NCBI RefSeq assembly: GCF_028649455.1
Contig: NZ_JAQSIO010000003.1
Coordinates: 496,001-560,000 of the forward strand
Source of the DNA: Curvibacter microcysteis
GTDB lineage: Bacteria > Pseudomonadota > Gammaproteobacteria > Burkholderiales > Burkholderiaceae_C
Direction of reading: 5' to 3'
DNA length: 64,000 nt
Each line of letters starts with the position of its first letter. Positions within the stretch are counted from its first letter, which is position 1. Of the stretch, positions 39,005 to 48,119 are shown in pieces. The notes beneath the pieces were generated by a model, which worked only from the letters and a program-made list of their open reading frames with translations, was not told the DNA's origin and made no database searches. A program made the position numbers and the translations under genes.

Positions 39005-40039
39005 TCAGCGTGTTTCGTAAACGCCCAGCTTGCGGTGCAGCGGGGATTCGTCGGCAATGAAGACAAAGGCGGGGGCCGTGGCCGAGGCATTGACCAGGGT
39101 GATGGGCGTGTAGCCCGGGGCGCAGCAGGTGTCGGCTTCGGCCAGGTCAAAACGCTGGTCTTCGACACGGACCTGGGCGCCGCCCTCGATCACATGGAAA
39201 ACGCTGGCGGGCGAGCGCGCCGGCAGGTTCAGGGTCTGGCCGGGGCGCAGCATCAGCGCGTAAAAGCCCAGGATGTTCTCGGCGTCGCCGCCGGTGGCGG
39301 GGTTGGTGTAGGTCAGTTGCACGCACTCCAGCGCGGCTGGGTCTTCGGCCAGGGCCAGCAGGGCGGCACGGGCTTCCACCCAGGGGTAGCGCAGCATGGG
39401 GTAGGCCTTGCGGGCGCGCTCAAACACCGGGGTGGGCAGCAGGCCACCGCGGGCGTGGGTCCGGTCGCCGCTGCCGGGCTGCACGGTTTGACGCGGCCCG
39501 TCCACATGGTAGGAGGCCTCCATGTAGTGCACCAGGGGCAGGTCCAGCACATCGAGCCAGACCACGGGTTCGCTGCCGTCATGGCCATGCTCGTGCCACA
39601 GGCCGGTGGGGGTCAGGATCAGGTCGCCCCGGCTCATGGGGCATTTCTCGCCGTCCACCGTGGTGTAGGCACCTTCGCCCTCGACGATCATGCGCACCGC
39701 GTTGGGCGTGTGCCGGTGCGAGGGCGCCCATTCACCGGGCAGCAGCAGCTGCATGCCCAGGTAGATGGCGGCGCTGGCCTGCATTTTTTCAAGGCCATGG
39801 CCTGGGTTGGCCAGCACCAGCACGCGGCGCTCGGCCTTCTCGATCGGGGTCAGGGTGCCGGCTTGCATGAGCAAGGGGCGCAGCGCCTGGTAGGACCAGG
39901 CGGTGGCCCGGGTGTTGGGCCGCGGCTTGCCCGGGGGCAGCACCGCGCGCAGGCTGGGCCACAGGGGCACGAGGTTTTGCGCTTTCAGCGCATCGCGGTA
40001 GTCCTGGGGCAGGTCTTCCAGGCGGCCAAGTTCGTTCAT
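39005..40039 (-). CDS. Gentisate 1,2-dioxygenase
   Basis: 344 aa bicupin. The Fe(II) histidines lie in P-S-H-R-H-T-P-N-A and in L-W-H-E-H-G-H-D-G of the first cupin. The second cupin (from about 245) looks structural. It opens the ring of gentisate between the carboxyl- and hydroxyl-bearing carbons to give maleylpyruvate. It starts 10 bases after the hydroxylase gene. nagI is the orthologous name in the naphthalene pathway. Confidence 0.94.
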   Translation of the reverse strand: MNELGRLEDLPQDYRDALKAQNLVPLWPSLRAVLPPGKPRPNTRATAWSYQALRPLLMQAGTLTPIEKAERRVLVLANPGHGLEKMQASAAIYLGMQLLLPGEWAPSHRHTPNAVRMIVEGEGAYTTVDGEKCPMSRGDLILTPTGLWHEHGHDGSEPVVWLDVLDLPLVHYMEASYHVDGPRQTVQPGSGDRTHARGGLLPTPVFERARKAYPMLRYPWVEARAALLALAEDPAALECVQLTYTNPATGGDAENILGFYALMLRPGQTLNLPARSPASVFHVIEGGAQVRVEDQRFDLAEADTCCAPGYTPITLVNASATAPAFVFIADESPLHRKLGVYETR

Positions 40040-40049
40040 GTTGCTGTCC

Positions 40050-41252
40050 TTATGCGCTCAAGCAGTTGCTGACATTCCAGCCGTACAGCCATTCCATGGC
40101 GTCGTAAAAACGCTCTGGGCTGCGGCCCTTCCACAAGTCGTTGCGGACCAGGCGCTCCACGCCCTTGGCGTGGTAGAGGCGGCCCATCTCCCGGCCGGAC
40201 AGCACGATGCGCGCCGTGCGCGGGATGCGCGAGCGCTCGTACTGGGCAAAGGCCTGGGTGAAGTCGTTGCCATGGGTCCGCAGCGCCTCGCCCAGCGTGA
40301 CGGCGTCTTCCAGCGCCATGCAGGCGCCCTGGGCCATGTACTGGGTGGTGGGGTGGGCGGCGTCGCCCAGCAAGGTGGCGCGGCCGAAGCTCCACTGGGC
40401 CACCGGTTCGCGGTCGGCCGTGGCCCAGCGGCGCCAGGTCTTGGGCAGGTCGATCAGCTGGCGGGCTTTGGGGCAGATGCCCTGGAAGTAGCTCTGCACT
40501 TCCTCCTTGCTGCCGTCGGTGACGCCCCATTCTTCGGTTTGGCGGCTGTGGAAGGTGACCACCACGTTGTACTGCTCGCCGCCGCGCAGCGGGTAGTGCA
40601 CCAGGTGGCAGTTGGGGCCCACCCAGATGCTGGCTGCGTTCCACTGCAAATCGGCCGGGAAATCAGCCTTGTCGACCACCGCGCGGTAGACCACATGGCC
40701 GGTGACGCGGGCGGGGTCGTTGATGTATTGCGCCCGCACCACCGACTTGACGCCATCGGCCCCAATCAAGGCCACGCCCCGGTGGGCCTGGCCCTGCTGG
40801 TCGTGCACGGTGACGCCGTGCGCGTCTTGTTCAATGCGGGTGACGCGGGTGGAGGTGAGGAACTCCACCTGGCCGGTCTCTTTCACCCCCTCCAGCAAGG
40901 CGTTGTGAACGTCGACCCGGTGGATCACCGCGTAGGGGTTGCCAAATCGCTGGCGGAAGGCTTCGCCGGTGGGGATTTTGCCGACCTGGTATTCGTCCAG
41001 CGCGTCGTGCATGACCATGTAGTCGGTGAAGACGGCCCGGCTGCGCGCTTTGTCGCCCACGCCCAGGGCATCAAAGGCGTGAAAGGCATTGGGGCCCAGC
41101 TGGATGCCGGCGCCGATTTCGCCCAGCTCGGCGGCTTGCTCCAGCACTTTGACGGCAAAGCCCTGGCGCACCAACGACAAGGCCACAGCCAGGCCGCCAA
41201 TGCCGCCACCGGCCACGATCACGGGGAGGGAAGAACTTGGAGGGGGGCTCAT
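40050..41252 (-). CDS. 3-hydroxybenzoate 6-monooxygenase (FAD)
   Basis: 400 aa, class A flavoprotein hydroxylase. The FAD site is V-A-G-G-G-I-G-G-L-A (about residues 13-22), the middle motif is L-I-G-A-D-G-V-K-S, and the second FAD motif is L-L-G-D-A-A-H-P-T-T-Q-Y-M-A-Q-G-A. From family resemblance and the downstream gentisate genes it should convert 3-hydroxybenzoate with NADH and O2 to gentisate. Salicylate 5-hydroxylase is excluded because that enzyme is a multicomponent Rieske oxygenase. First gene of the operon; divergent from marR. Confidence 0.9.
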   Translation of the reverse strand: MSPPPSSSLPVIVAGGGIGGLAVALSLVRQGFAVKVLEQAAELGEIGAGIQLGPNAFHAFDALGVGDKARSRAVFTDYMVMHDALDEYQVGKIPTGEAFRQRFGNPYAVIHRVDVHNALLEGVKETGQVEFLTSTRVTRIEQDAHGVTVHDQQGQAHRGVALIGADGVKSVVRAQYINDPARVTGHVVYRAVVDKADFPADLQWNAASIWVGPNCHLVHYPLRGGEQYNVVVTFHSRQTEEWGVTDGSKEEVQSYFQGICPKARQLIDLPKTWRRWATADREPVAQWSFGRATLLGDAAHPTTQYMAQGACMALEDAVTLGEALRTHGNDFTQAFAQYERSRIPRTARIVLSGREMGRLYHAKGVERLVRNDLWKGRSPERFYDAMEWLYGWNVSNCLSA

Positions 41253-41324
41253 GGGCAGGGTCCTTTCAGGTCGGGGGGCTCAGTTACATCGGCCGTGTGC
41301 TGATCAACAGTATGCTGACGATAG

Positions 41325-41335
41325 TCTAGTTTAGA
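41325..41335. promoter_or_regulatory. Possible MarR operator core
   Basis: TCTA-GTT-TAGA at 41325-41335 is a short dyad in the AT-rich centre of the 151-bp divergent region between the hydroxylase start and marR. The flanks pair only partly, so this is a tentative site. Confidence 0.3.
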
Positions 41336-41403
41336 ATCAAAAACCGCACCCTCGTACAAACCCTTGGGCCCTCCGTGGCCCCCTCTTCGACCCTTGTCTG
41401 CCT

Positions 41404-41898
41404 ATGTCCTCCCCTGATCCGAGCACGGCCCCGACGCTGGAAGACTTGCCTGGTTTTCACATTCGGCGCTTGCAGCAGATCGCGGTGGCGGTGTTTCTGG
41501 AAGAGACCCAGGCCCATGGTGTGACGCCCGTGCAGTACGCGGCCCTGGCCGCGGTGCAGCGCCAGCCCGGCATTGACCAGCGCACGCTGGCGCGCACGAT
41601 TGGCTTTGATACCTCCACCATTGGCAGCGTGATTGACCGTCTGGAGGCACGGGGCTGGATGTTGCGCAACGCCTCGGCCAGTGATCGCCGGGTGCGCCTG
41701 CTCACCTTGACCGCGGAAGGCGAGGCTTTGTTGAATGCCGTGCAGCCTGGCATGCTGCGGGCCCAAGCGCGCATGTTGGAGCCCTTGCCCGAGGCTCAAC
41801 GGGCGGATTTCATGGCCATGCTGCGCGTCCTGGTCGATGGCAACAACGAGTTCAGCCGCGCGCCCAGCGCGCCACTGTCAGGGCGCGGCAGCGACTGA
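41404..41898 (+). CDS. MarR-family regulator of the gentisate operon
   Basis: 164 aa. The winged helix-turn-helix spans about residues 40-105 (I-D-Q-R-T-L-A-R-T-I-G-F-D-T-S-T-I then the wing S-D-R-R-V-R-L-L-T-L-T). The domain order and length are usual for MarR repressors that respond to aromatic acids. Divergence from the 3-hydroxybenzoate operon suggests it represses that operon until substrate appears. Confidence 0.88.
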   Translation: MSSPDPSTAPTLEDLPGFHIRRLQQIAVAVFLEETQAHGVTPVQYAALAAVQRQPGIDQRTLARTIGFDTSTIGSVIDRLEARGWMLRNASASDRRVRLLTLTAEGEALLNAVQPGMLRAQARMLEPLPEAQRADFMAMLRVLVDGNNEFSRAPSAPLSGRGSD

Positions 41899-41985
41899 GC
41901 CAGGGCCTCTGACCCGGCGCCGCCTCGGCTGGGAGGCACAGGCCAGCCAGGTCGGGGGCCGGACACCCCACGCCCGGCGGTGGGC

Positions 41986-43086
41986 TCAGGCGCCGTACAC
42001 CGGCTCGCCCAGGTTCAGCATCAAGCGGTTGGCCCAGGCAAAAATGGCCACGGCATGGATCAGGTCCAGCACTTCCAGGTCGTTCAAGCCAGCGCTGCGC
42101 ACGGCCTGCAGCTCGGCGGGGCCAAAGGCGGCCGGGTCCCGGGTCAGTGCGATGGACAGCTGCACGATGGCGCGCTCGCGGGCATTGGTACCCGCCCCTT
42201 CAGGTGCTTCAAACACCTGAGCGATCACGTCATTGCGCTTGGTCAGCTGCTCAAAGCGCTGCGCATGCACCGAGGCGCAGTACACACAGCCGTTGACGCG
42301 CGACACCACCGCGCTGGCCAACTCGCGCTCGGCGCGCGACAGGCCGCCGGGCGCGTACATGATGGCGTTGAACACGGTGGAGCGCTCCTGCAGGATGCGC
42401 GGCTGCTGGGTCAGCAGCAGGTAGTAGTCCGAGCTGCGCGCCTTGGGGTGGCTGGTGTCCAGCACCGCCAACTGCTCTGGCGTGGCCTGGGCCAGGTCCA
42501 GCACCGGCAGCCAGGCCTTCCAGCCCAGGGTGGCGCTGGTGAAGCCTTTGATGTTCAGTGGCTCGCCCGGGGCCGGCAAGTTGGCCGGGTGCACAAAGGG
42601 CGCGGCCTCATCGCCGGCAGGGGCCACGGCAGTGGCCCCCAGGGCCTGGATGGCCTGCAAACCCGCCAACACCCGAACCTGGTAGCTCACATACGCAATC
42701 AACTGCGCCAGGGCCACGCTGGCTTCGGTGCTGAAGCCCGCTTCAGGCAGGCGCAGCAGGGCGGCACGGTCGCCGGCCACCGGGTCCACGGTCAGGGTGT
42801 GGGCAAAGGCCCGCGCGGCGGCCAGGCGGCCCGAGTCCTGCACGGGCCCATGCTCGCGCAACGCCTGGGCGTAGTGGGCGCTCAGGGCGTTCACCCCCAC
42901 GGTCTGAGCCATGGACAGGGCCACGTGCAGGCGTTCGCCCAGGCTCAGGCCGGCCAGGGCTGGGTCGAACAAGGCGGCGTGGCTGCCCTGGGTGGCGGCC
43001 ACCACCTTGTCGCGCTGGCGGCGGGTGGCGTAGAGGGCGTCGGCGGGGGCCAGGGGCACCAGGGTGTCGATCAGGTCTGTGCTCAT
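41986..43086 (-). CDS. Fused CMD-domain / alkylhydroperoxidase-domain protein
   Basis: 366 aa made of two AhpD-like (carboxymuconolactone decarboxylase superfamily) halves. The N-terminal half (about 1-165) lacks cysteines and resembles the CMD Avi_7170 type. The C-terminal half (about 185-366) carries C267-V-Y-C270-A-S-V-H274, the redox CxxC plus histidine, and ends in the F-A-W-A-N-R-L-M-L-x-L-G-E-P form of the Avi_7169 type. In the relatives that I remember these are two separate adjacent genes. It should reduce a peroxide or quench a peroxidic by-product of the operon's monooxygenase. Last gene of the operon, 9 bases after the BAAT gene. Confidence 0.82.
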   Translation of the reverse strand: MSTDLIDTLVPLAPADALYATRRQRDKVVAATQGSHAALFDPALAGLSLGERLHVALSMAQTVGVNALSAHYAQALREHGPVQDSGRLAAARAFAHTLTVDPVAGDRAALLRLPEAGFSTEASVALAQLIAYVSYQVRVLAGLQAIQALGATAVAPAGDEAAPFVHPANLPAPGEPLNIKGFTSATLGWKAWLPVLDLAQATPEQLAVLDTSHPKARSSDYYLLLTQQPRILQERSTVFNAIMYAPGGLSRAERELASAVVSRVNGCVYCASVHAQRFEQLTKRNDVIAQVFEAPEGAGTNARERAIVQLSIALTRDPAAFGPAELQAVRSAGLNDLEVLDLIHAVAIFAWANRLMLNLGEPVYGA

Positions 43087-43095
43087 GGAAGTCTT

Positions 43096-44439
43096 TCAGT
43101 CAGAAGAAGGGAGAGCGGTCGCGGTCGCCGGGTGGGCGGCCACGGCCTGTTGCAGGAAGTTCAGCACCGCCGTCCAAGAGGCTTGATCGGCCTCGGCATT
43201 GGCCGCCGGGTGACCGCCGGTGGTGCTGAGCCGGCCTGACACCGGGTGGGCATAGGTCAGCTGGGTGGTGGGCACGGTGGGGAAGACGATGCTGTGGCCG
43301 GCCTCGGGCGCGTCCACCTGCTGCACCGGCCAGGGGTGTTGCCCCTGGGTCAGGTGGTCCACCACCATGCGGCTGTACAGGCTGGAGGGCCAGGAACCGT
43401 CATCCCCGGCGCTCAGCAGCAGCACCGGGCCCTGGATGCGTTCCACCGGGATGCGGGCGCGCTCCACGGCTTCGGGGTCTTGCAAGGAGGTCAGCAGGGC
43501 CGCGGCGTGCCGGCGTGGTTCGGGTCCGTGGTCCCAAGGCGCCCAGGTGGCCGTGCGGTTGTCGGTCCAGATGTGGGGAATCGGCTGGCCGTGGTGCAGC
43601 CAGGCCCAGCCTTCGCGGCCCAGGGCCGGGTCGCAGGCGTTTTGCGCGCAGTTGACCACGGCCGAAGGGACATAGCCGATCACGGCCGACACCCATTCGG
43701 GGAACAGCGAGCCCAGCAGCAGCACCAGCTCACCGCCGCGTGACTGGCCGCTGAGCGCGACAAAACCCCGCCAGGGTTGCAACTCGCGCCGCATCCAGTG
43801 CAGGGCGGTCTCAAAGTACTCCAGCGGGGTGTTGGAGATGTAGTCCGACAGCCCCGGCGCCTTGAAATAGCCCAGTGCCAGCGCGGTGTAGCCGTGCGAA
43901 GCGTAGAGCGCGCCGCGCGCCTCGTTGATGCCGCCGCCCGAGCCATTGAGCACCAGCACCGCGGGGTGCGGCCCGGGGCCGGCCGGCGTCCACAGGCTGC
44001 CCACCAGGCCGTGCTCGCGCACTTCTCGGCGTTGCACCCCGGGGCCCGCCAGGCGCTGCACCAGCGAGGCTTGGGCCAGCAGCTGATCGCCTCGGTACAG
44101 GCTCAGTTCCGTGCTCAGGGGCGCGCCGGGCTGTACCGGGAAGACCTCGCGCGAGGCACCGGGCTGAACTGGCGCCTGGGCCCAGATCAGGCCCTGGGCC
44201 GACACCTCGGTGTAGGCCGGCGTGGGCTGGGCCAGCGGCGCGTCACGACTCAGGTCCACGCCCCCGTGGGCATCCGCCTGGAAGTGCGCTTCGGCCTGCC
44301 ACCACACGCCCGGGCCACGCAGGGTGCGGCTTTGCAGGCGCACGGTCTCGCCGGGGCGCAGGCCGCTGGCGTGGATCTGGCGCGGCACGTCGATCAGCGC
44401 ATCGGCGGGGTCGACCTGAAGCATGGCGGTGGGGCTCAT
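43096..44439 (-). CDS. BAAT-family acyl-CoA thioesterase / N-acyltransferase
   Basis: 447 aa. The N-terminal beta-sandwich (about 1-130) and C-terminal alpha/beta-hydrolase give the two-domain layout of the bile acid-CoA:amino acid N-acyltransferase and acyl-CoA thioesterase family. The nucleophile is S233 in G-Q-S-R-G-G-E, with the acid D346 or D347 in S-A-G-D-D and H382 in E-A-G-H-S. Serine at the nucleophile position favours hydrolysis over amide formation, where the animal amidases use cysteine. There is no signal peptide. It is 12 bases after the binding-protein gene and 9 before the CMD gene. Confidence 0.82.
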   Translation of the reverse strand: MSPTAMLQVDPADALIDVPRQIHASGLRPGETVRLQSRTLRGPGVWWQAEAHFQADAHGGVDLSRDAPLAQPTPAYTEVSAQGLIWAQAPVQPGASREVFPVQPGAPLSTELSLYRGDQLLAQASLVQRLAGPGVQRREVREHGLVGSLWTPAGPGPHPAVLVLNGSGGGINEARGALYASHGYTALALGYFKAPGLSDYISNTPLEYFETALHWMRRELQPWRGFVALSGQSRGGELVLLLGSLFPEWVSAVIGYVPSAVVNCAQNACDPALGREGWAWLHHGQPIPHIWTDNRTATWAPWDHGPEPRRHAAALLTSLQDPEAVERARIPVERIQGPVLLLSAGDDGSWPSSLYSRMVVDHLTQGQHPWPVQQVDAPEAGHSIVFPTVPTTQLTYAHPVSGRLSTTGGHPAANAEADQASWTAVLNFLQQAVAAHPATATALPSSD

Positions 44440-44451
44440 GGCGCTGGGGCC

Positions 44452-46029
44452 TTACTTGGCCAGGCGGCTGATTTGCAGCGCCGTGGTCCGGTCGCTCAGC
44501 AGCGGCACGACCTTCAAGCCCTTCTTGGCGGCCCAGATGTTTTGGTAGTGGAACAGCGGGATGGCCCCCACATCGTCGGTGACCAGCTTGACCGAGTGGC
44601 GCAGCATGGCTTCACGGCGCTTGGCGTCGAACTCCACTGTGGCGGCGTCCAAGGCTTTGTCCACCGACTCGTTGCTGTAACGGCCCCAGTTGGACGCGCC
44701 CCGGCCGCGTTTGGGGTCGGCGCTGGCAAAGGCGTTGAGCAGGCCGTAGGCGGCCTCACCCGTGCCGTTGCCCCAGGCCAGCACGCTGACCGCGTACTCA
44801 TTCTTGTTGGCCTTGCCGGCGTAGACCGTCCAGGGCACCACCTCGACCTGGGTCTTGACGCCGATGCGGCTCCAGAACTGGGCCACGGCCTGGGCGCTCT
44901 CCGGCGCTTGCGGGTAGCGGTCGCCCGGCACGTGGATGCTGATCTTGAAGCCGTCCGGGAAGCCTGCTGCGGCGAGCAGCTTCTTGGCCTGTTCGGGGTC
45001 GTTCGGGATCTCCGGGACATCCGGGTTGAAGCCAAAGCTGCCCTTGGGCATCCACTGGTTGGCCACCGTCACCGTGCCTTGCAGGATGCGGTCGGCAATG
45101 GCTTTGCGGTTGATGGCCAGCGACAGGGCTTGGCGCACGCGCACATCGAGCAGCGGGTTCTGTGCCAGCGGTTTGCCCGCGTTGTCGGTGATGAATTCAT
45201 TGGGCCCGGCGCGGAAGCTGGGCTGCACCAGCAGCACGCGCAGGCCAGGGTAGGTGTAGACGGCCACATTGGGGTTCTTGCGCAGCTTGTCGACGTCGGT
45301 GACGGCGACCTTGTCGATCACGTCCACGTCCCCGGCCAGCAAAGCGGCGGTGCGGGCCGCGCCGTTGTTGATGAATCGGTAGCTGACCTTGTCCCAGGTG
45401 GGCTTGGGACCCCAGTACTGGGGGTTGCGCTCCATCACCGTGCGGTCGCCCGGGGTGTAGGACACCCATTTGTAAGGGCCCGTGCCCACCATGGCGCGGC
45501 CGGCGTTGTAGTCCTCGGTCTTGGACTTTTCGCCCACATGCTTGCTCACGATGTAGACCGATGCGATCTCCAGCGGCAGCATGGGGTTGGGCGTGTTGGT
45601 CTTGATCACCACCGTGTGAGCGTCGCGCGCGGTGACCGACTCCACCGTGCGCAAGGCCCCGGTGTAAGAGGCCACGCTGCCCGGCACGTTGCGGGCGCGC
45701 TGGAAGGAAAACACGATGTCGTCCGCGGTGAAAGGCGTGCCGTCTTGCCACTTGATGTCGCTGCGCAGCTTGAACTCCCAAGTGCGGTCGTCCAGCGCCT
45801 TCCAACTGCTGGCCAGCGCTGGTTCGAGCTTGCCGCCGTCGCGCGAGTTGACGATGGAGTCCCAGAAATGCAGGGCCAGCGAGCGGTCACCGGCGTGGTT
45901 GTTGAGCTGCGGGTCCAGCGAGCTCAGCGGGTCGGCGAAGGCGATGGACAGGTTTTCGGCCTGGGCCAGGCCGCCAAAGGCTGCCAGCAGGCTGGCGGCC
46001 AGGGCCAGACGGTGGGTGGTGAAGTTCAT
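44452..46029 (-). CDS. Periplasmic substrate-binding protein, family 5 (peptide/nickel type)
   Basis: 525 aa from the ATG at 46029. Signal peptide about residues 5-25, ending L-A-Q-A. Family 5 features: F-A-D-P-L-S-S-L-D-P-Q near the mature start, W-E-F-K-L-R and W-Q-D-G-T-P-F-T-A-D-D, G-T-G-P-Y-K-W, and a C-terminal lobe with a W-G-N-G-T-G-E-A-A ligand-facing segment. Family 5 proteins bind peptides, opines, glutathione or metal chelates, so the ligand is open. It is served by the permease and ATPase genes upstream; the 51-base gap before it is the widest inside the operon. Confidence 0.9.
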   Translation of the reverse strand: MNFTTHRLALAASLLAAFGGLAQAENLSIAFADPLSSLDPQLNNHAGDRSLALHFWDSIVNSRDGGKLEPALASSWKALDDRTWEFKLRSDIKWQDGTPFTADDIVFSFQRARNVPGSVASYTGALRTVESVTARDAHTVVIKTNTPNPMLPLEIASVYIVSKHVGEKSKTEDYNAGRAMVGTGPYKWVSYTPGDRTVMERNPQYWGPKPTWDKVSYRFINNGAARTAALLAGDVDVIDKVAVTDVDKLRKNPNVAVYTYPGLRVLLVQPSFRAGPNEFITDNAGKPLAQNPLLDVRVRQALSLAINRKAIADRILQGTVTVANQWMPKGSFGFNPDVPEIPNDPEQAKKLLAAAGFPDGFKISIHVPGDRYPQAPESAQAVAQFWSRIGVKTQVEVVPWTVYAGKANKNEYAVSVLAWGNGTGEAAYGLLNAFASADPKRGRGASNWGRYSNESVDKALDAATVEFDAKRREAMLRHSVKLVTDDVGAIPLFHYQNIWAAKKGLKVVPLLSDRTTALQISRLAK

Positions 46030-46080
46030 GAAAGCCTCTCGGGTGGGCAGGGTGGTGATCATGGCAGCCGGGCGGGTGCC

Positions 46081-47121
46081 TCAGGTGCCGGGGTGCAGGT
46101 GGCAGGCCACAGCTTGGCGCACGGCGATACCGCGCAGCGTGGGCGCTTCCTCGCGGCAGCGGGCCTGGGCCTGCGGGCAGCGCGGGTGGAAGTGGCAGCC
46201 CGAGGGCGGCGCCAGCGGGCTGGGGATTTCGCCTTGCAGGGCCGAAAAGCGCGTGCGGCGCTGGCCGATGCGCGGGATCTCGGCCAGCAGCGCCTGGGTG
46301 TAGGGGTGGGCAGGGTGGGCGAACAGCGCCTCGGCCGGCGCGCTCTCCACCACGCGGCCCAGGTACATCACCACCACGCGGTCGCACAGGTGGTGGATCA
46401 CGCCCAGGTCGTGGCTGATGAACAGGTAGGCCAGGCCCAACTGGTCGCGCAAGTCCATGAACAGGTTGAGGATTTGCGCCTGGATGGACACATCCAGCGC
46501 CGCCACGGCCTCGTCACACACCAGCATGGACGGCTGCACCGCCAGCGCCCGCGCAATGCCGATGCGCTGGCGCTGCCCGCCGCTGAACTGGTGCGGGTAG
46601 CGCTGGCGCAGGGCCGGGTCCAGGCCGGCGCGTTGCAACTGGGCGCAGACGTAGTCGTCCTGGCCCGCGGCGTCGGTCAAGCCGTGCAGCAGAGGCGCTT
46701 CGCCCACGATGCGGGCCACGCGCAGGCGTGGATTCAGGCTGGCATTGGGGTCTTGGAACACCATCTGAACGCGCAGGCGGGCGGCCAGGCGCTCGGCGGG
46801 GGGCAGGGCCTCCAGTGGCTGGCCCAGCACCTGCACGCTGCCGCCGGTGGGGGTCAACAGGCCCGCCGCGATGCGGCCCAGGGTGGACTTGCCACAGCCG
46901 GATTCTCCGACCACGCCCACCACCTCGCCGGCTTGCACGCTCAGGTCCACGCCGTCCACCGCGCGGGTGATCGGGGCCGGGGCGGCCTGTCCTAGGCGCT
47001 GGATCTGGCGGCCCAGCCAGCCGCGCGGGGCGGTCAGGCCATAGTGTTGTTGCACGCCGCGCAGTTCGACCAGGGGGGCCGAGGCGTTCAGCGGCGCTGT
47101 GGGTTGCAGGACGGCGCTCAT
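46081..47121 (-). CDS. Dipeptide-type ABC transporter ATPase (second, DppF-like)
   Basis: 346 aa from the ATG at 47121, overlapping the previous gene's stop (ATGA). Walker A G-E-S-G-C-G-K-S, signature F-S-G-G-Q-R-Q-R, Walker B M-L-V-C-D-E-A-V, and the C-terminal oligopeptide-transport extension with [14 protein letters not shown] (iron-sulfur or zinc-binding cysteines known in this family). The Walker B aspartate-glutamate is intact. It forms a heterodimer with the next ATPase. Confidence 0.92.
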   Translation of the reverse strand: MSAVLQPTAPLNASAPLVELRGVQQHYGLTAPRGWLGRQIQRLGQAAPAPITRAVDGVDLSVQAGEVVGVVGESGCGKSTLGRIAAGLLTPTGGSVQVLGQPLEALPPAERLAARLRVQMVFQDPNASLNPRLRVARIVGEAPLLHGLTDAAGQDDYVCAQLQRAGLDPALRQRYPHQFSGGQRQRIGIARALAVQPSMLVCDEAVAALDVSIQAQILNLFMDLRDQLGLAYLFISHDLGVIHHLCDRVVVMYLGRVVESAPAEALFAHPAHPYTQALLAEIPRIGQRRTRFSALQGEIPSPLAPPSGCHFHPRCPQAQARCREEAPTLRGIAVRQAVACHLHPGT

Positions 47122-48119
47122 GTGGGGGCTCCAGTGGGGACAGGGCCCGGGTGGTGGCAACGCACCTGGTGCTCAGGGGCGTCGGGCCGCGGGTGGCTGA
47201 TGTCCGGGCGGGCCGCGCAGGCGGCGCTGGCGCGTTCGCAGCGCGGTGCAAAAGCGCAGCCGCTGGGCATGTTCAGCAGGCTGGGGGCCATGCCGCCAAT
47301 CTGGCGCAGGCGTGTGCCGCGCTGGTTGGCGCTGGGCAGGCTGCCAATCAGGCCCTGGGTGTAGGGGTGCTGGGGGTGGTCCAGCACCTCGTCCACCGTG
47401 CCGTGCTCGACGATGCGGCCGGCATACATCACGGCGATCTGGTCGGCCAGGCCCGCCACCACCGACAGGTCGTGGCTGATCCAGATCAGCGAGGTGCCGC
47501 GCTCGCGCACCAGGGCCTGCACCTCAGACAGGATTTGGGCCTGCAAGGTCACGTCCAGCGCGGTGGTGGGCTCGTCGGCAATGATCAGGTCGGGCCCATG
47601 CAGCAGCGCAATGGCAATGGCCACGCGCTGGCGCATGCCGCCGGACAGTTGGTGCGGGTAGGCGCGCAGGCGCTCGTCCGGGCTGGGGATGCCCATGCTG
47701 GCCAGGGTGTCGCGGGCCAATTGGCGGGCTTCCTCGGTGCTGGCGGGGCGGTGGGCTTGGACGGCCTCGATCATCTGCGCGTCGATGCGCAACACCGGGT
47801 TCAGCGTGGCCATGGGGTCTTGGAAGATCATGGCCAGGCGATTGCCTTGCAGGGCGCGTCGCTCGCGCGGGCTCAACTGGCGCAGGTCGCGGCCTTGGAA
47901 CAGCAGCTCGCCGCTTTCCACCCGGCCCGGTGGGTCAACCAGGCCCATGATGGAGAAGCCGGTCACCGACTTGCCCGAGCCCGATTCGCCGACCAGGCCC
48001 AACACCTGGCCTCGGCGCAGGGTGAAGCTCAGGCCGTCCACCACCGGCAGCACGCCCTCGCGGGTGTGGAAGCGGGTGTGCAGGTCGCGCACCTCCAGGG
48101 TGATGTCGGTGGCGCTCAT
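47118..48119 (-). CDS. Dipeptide-type ABC transporter ATPase (first, DppD-like)
   Basis: 333 aa from the ATG at 48119 (4-base overlap with the permease stop). Walker A G-E-S-G-S-G-K-S, signature L-S-G-G-M-R-Q-R, Walker [13 protein letters not shown]. The C-terminal oligopeptide extension has C-A-F-A-P-R-C-E-R-A-S-A-A-C. The family member usually found before the DppF-like ATPase. Confidence 0.92.
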   Translation of the reverse strand: MSATDITLEVRDLHTRFHTREGVLPVVDGLSFTLRRGQVLGLVGESGSGKSVTGFSIMGLVDPPGRVESGELLFQGRDLRQLSPRERRALQGNRLAMIFQDPMATLNPVLRIDAQMIEAVQAHRPASTEEARQLARDTLASMGIPSPDERLRAYPHQLSGGMRQRVAIAIALLHGPDLIIADEPTTALDVTLQAQILSEVQALVRERGTSLIWISHDLSVVAGLADQIAVMYAGRIVEHGTVDEVLDHPQHPYTQGLIGSLPSANQRGTRLRQIGGMAPSLLNMPSGCAFAPRCERASAACAARPDISHPRPDAPEHQVRCHHPGPVPTGAPT

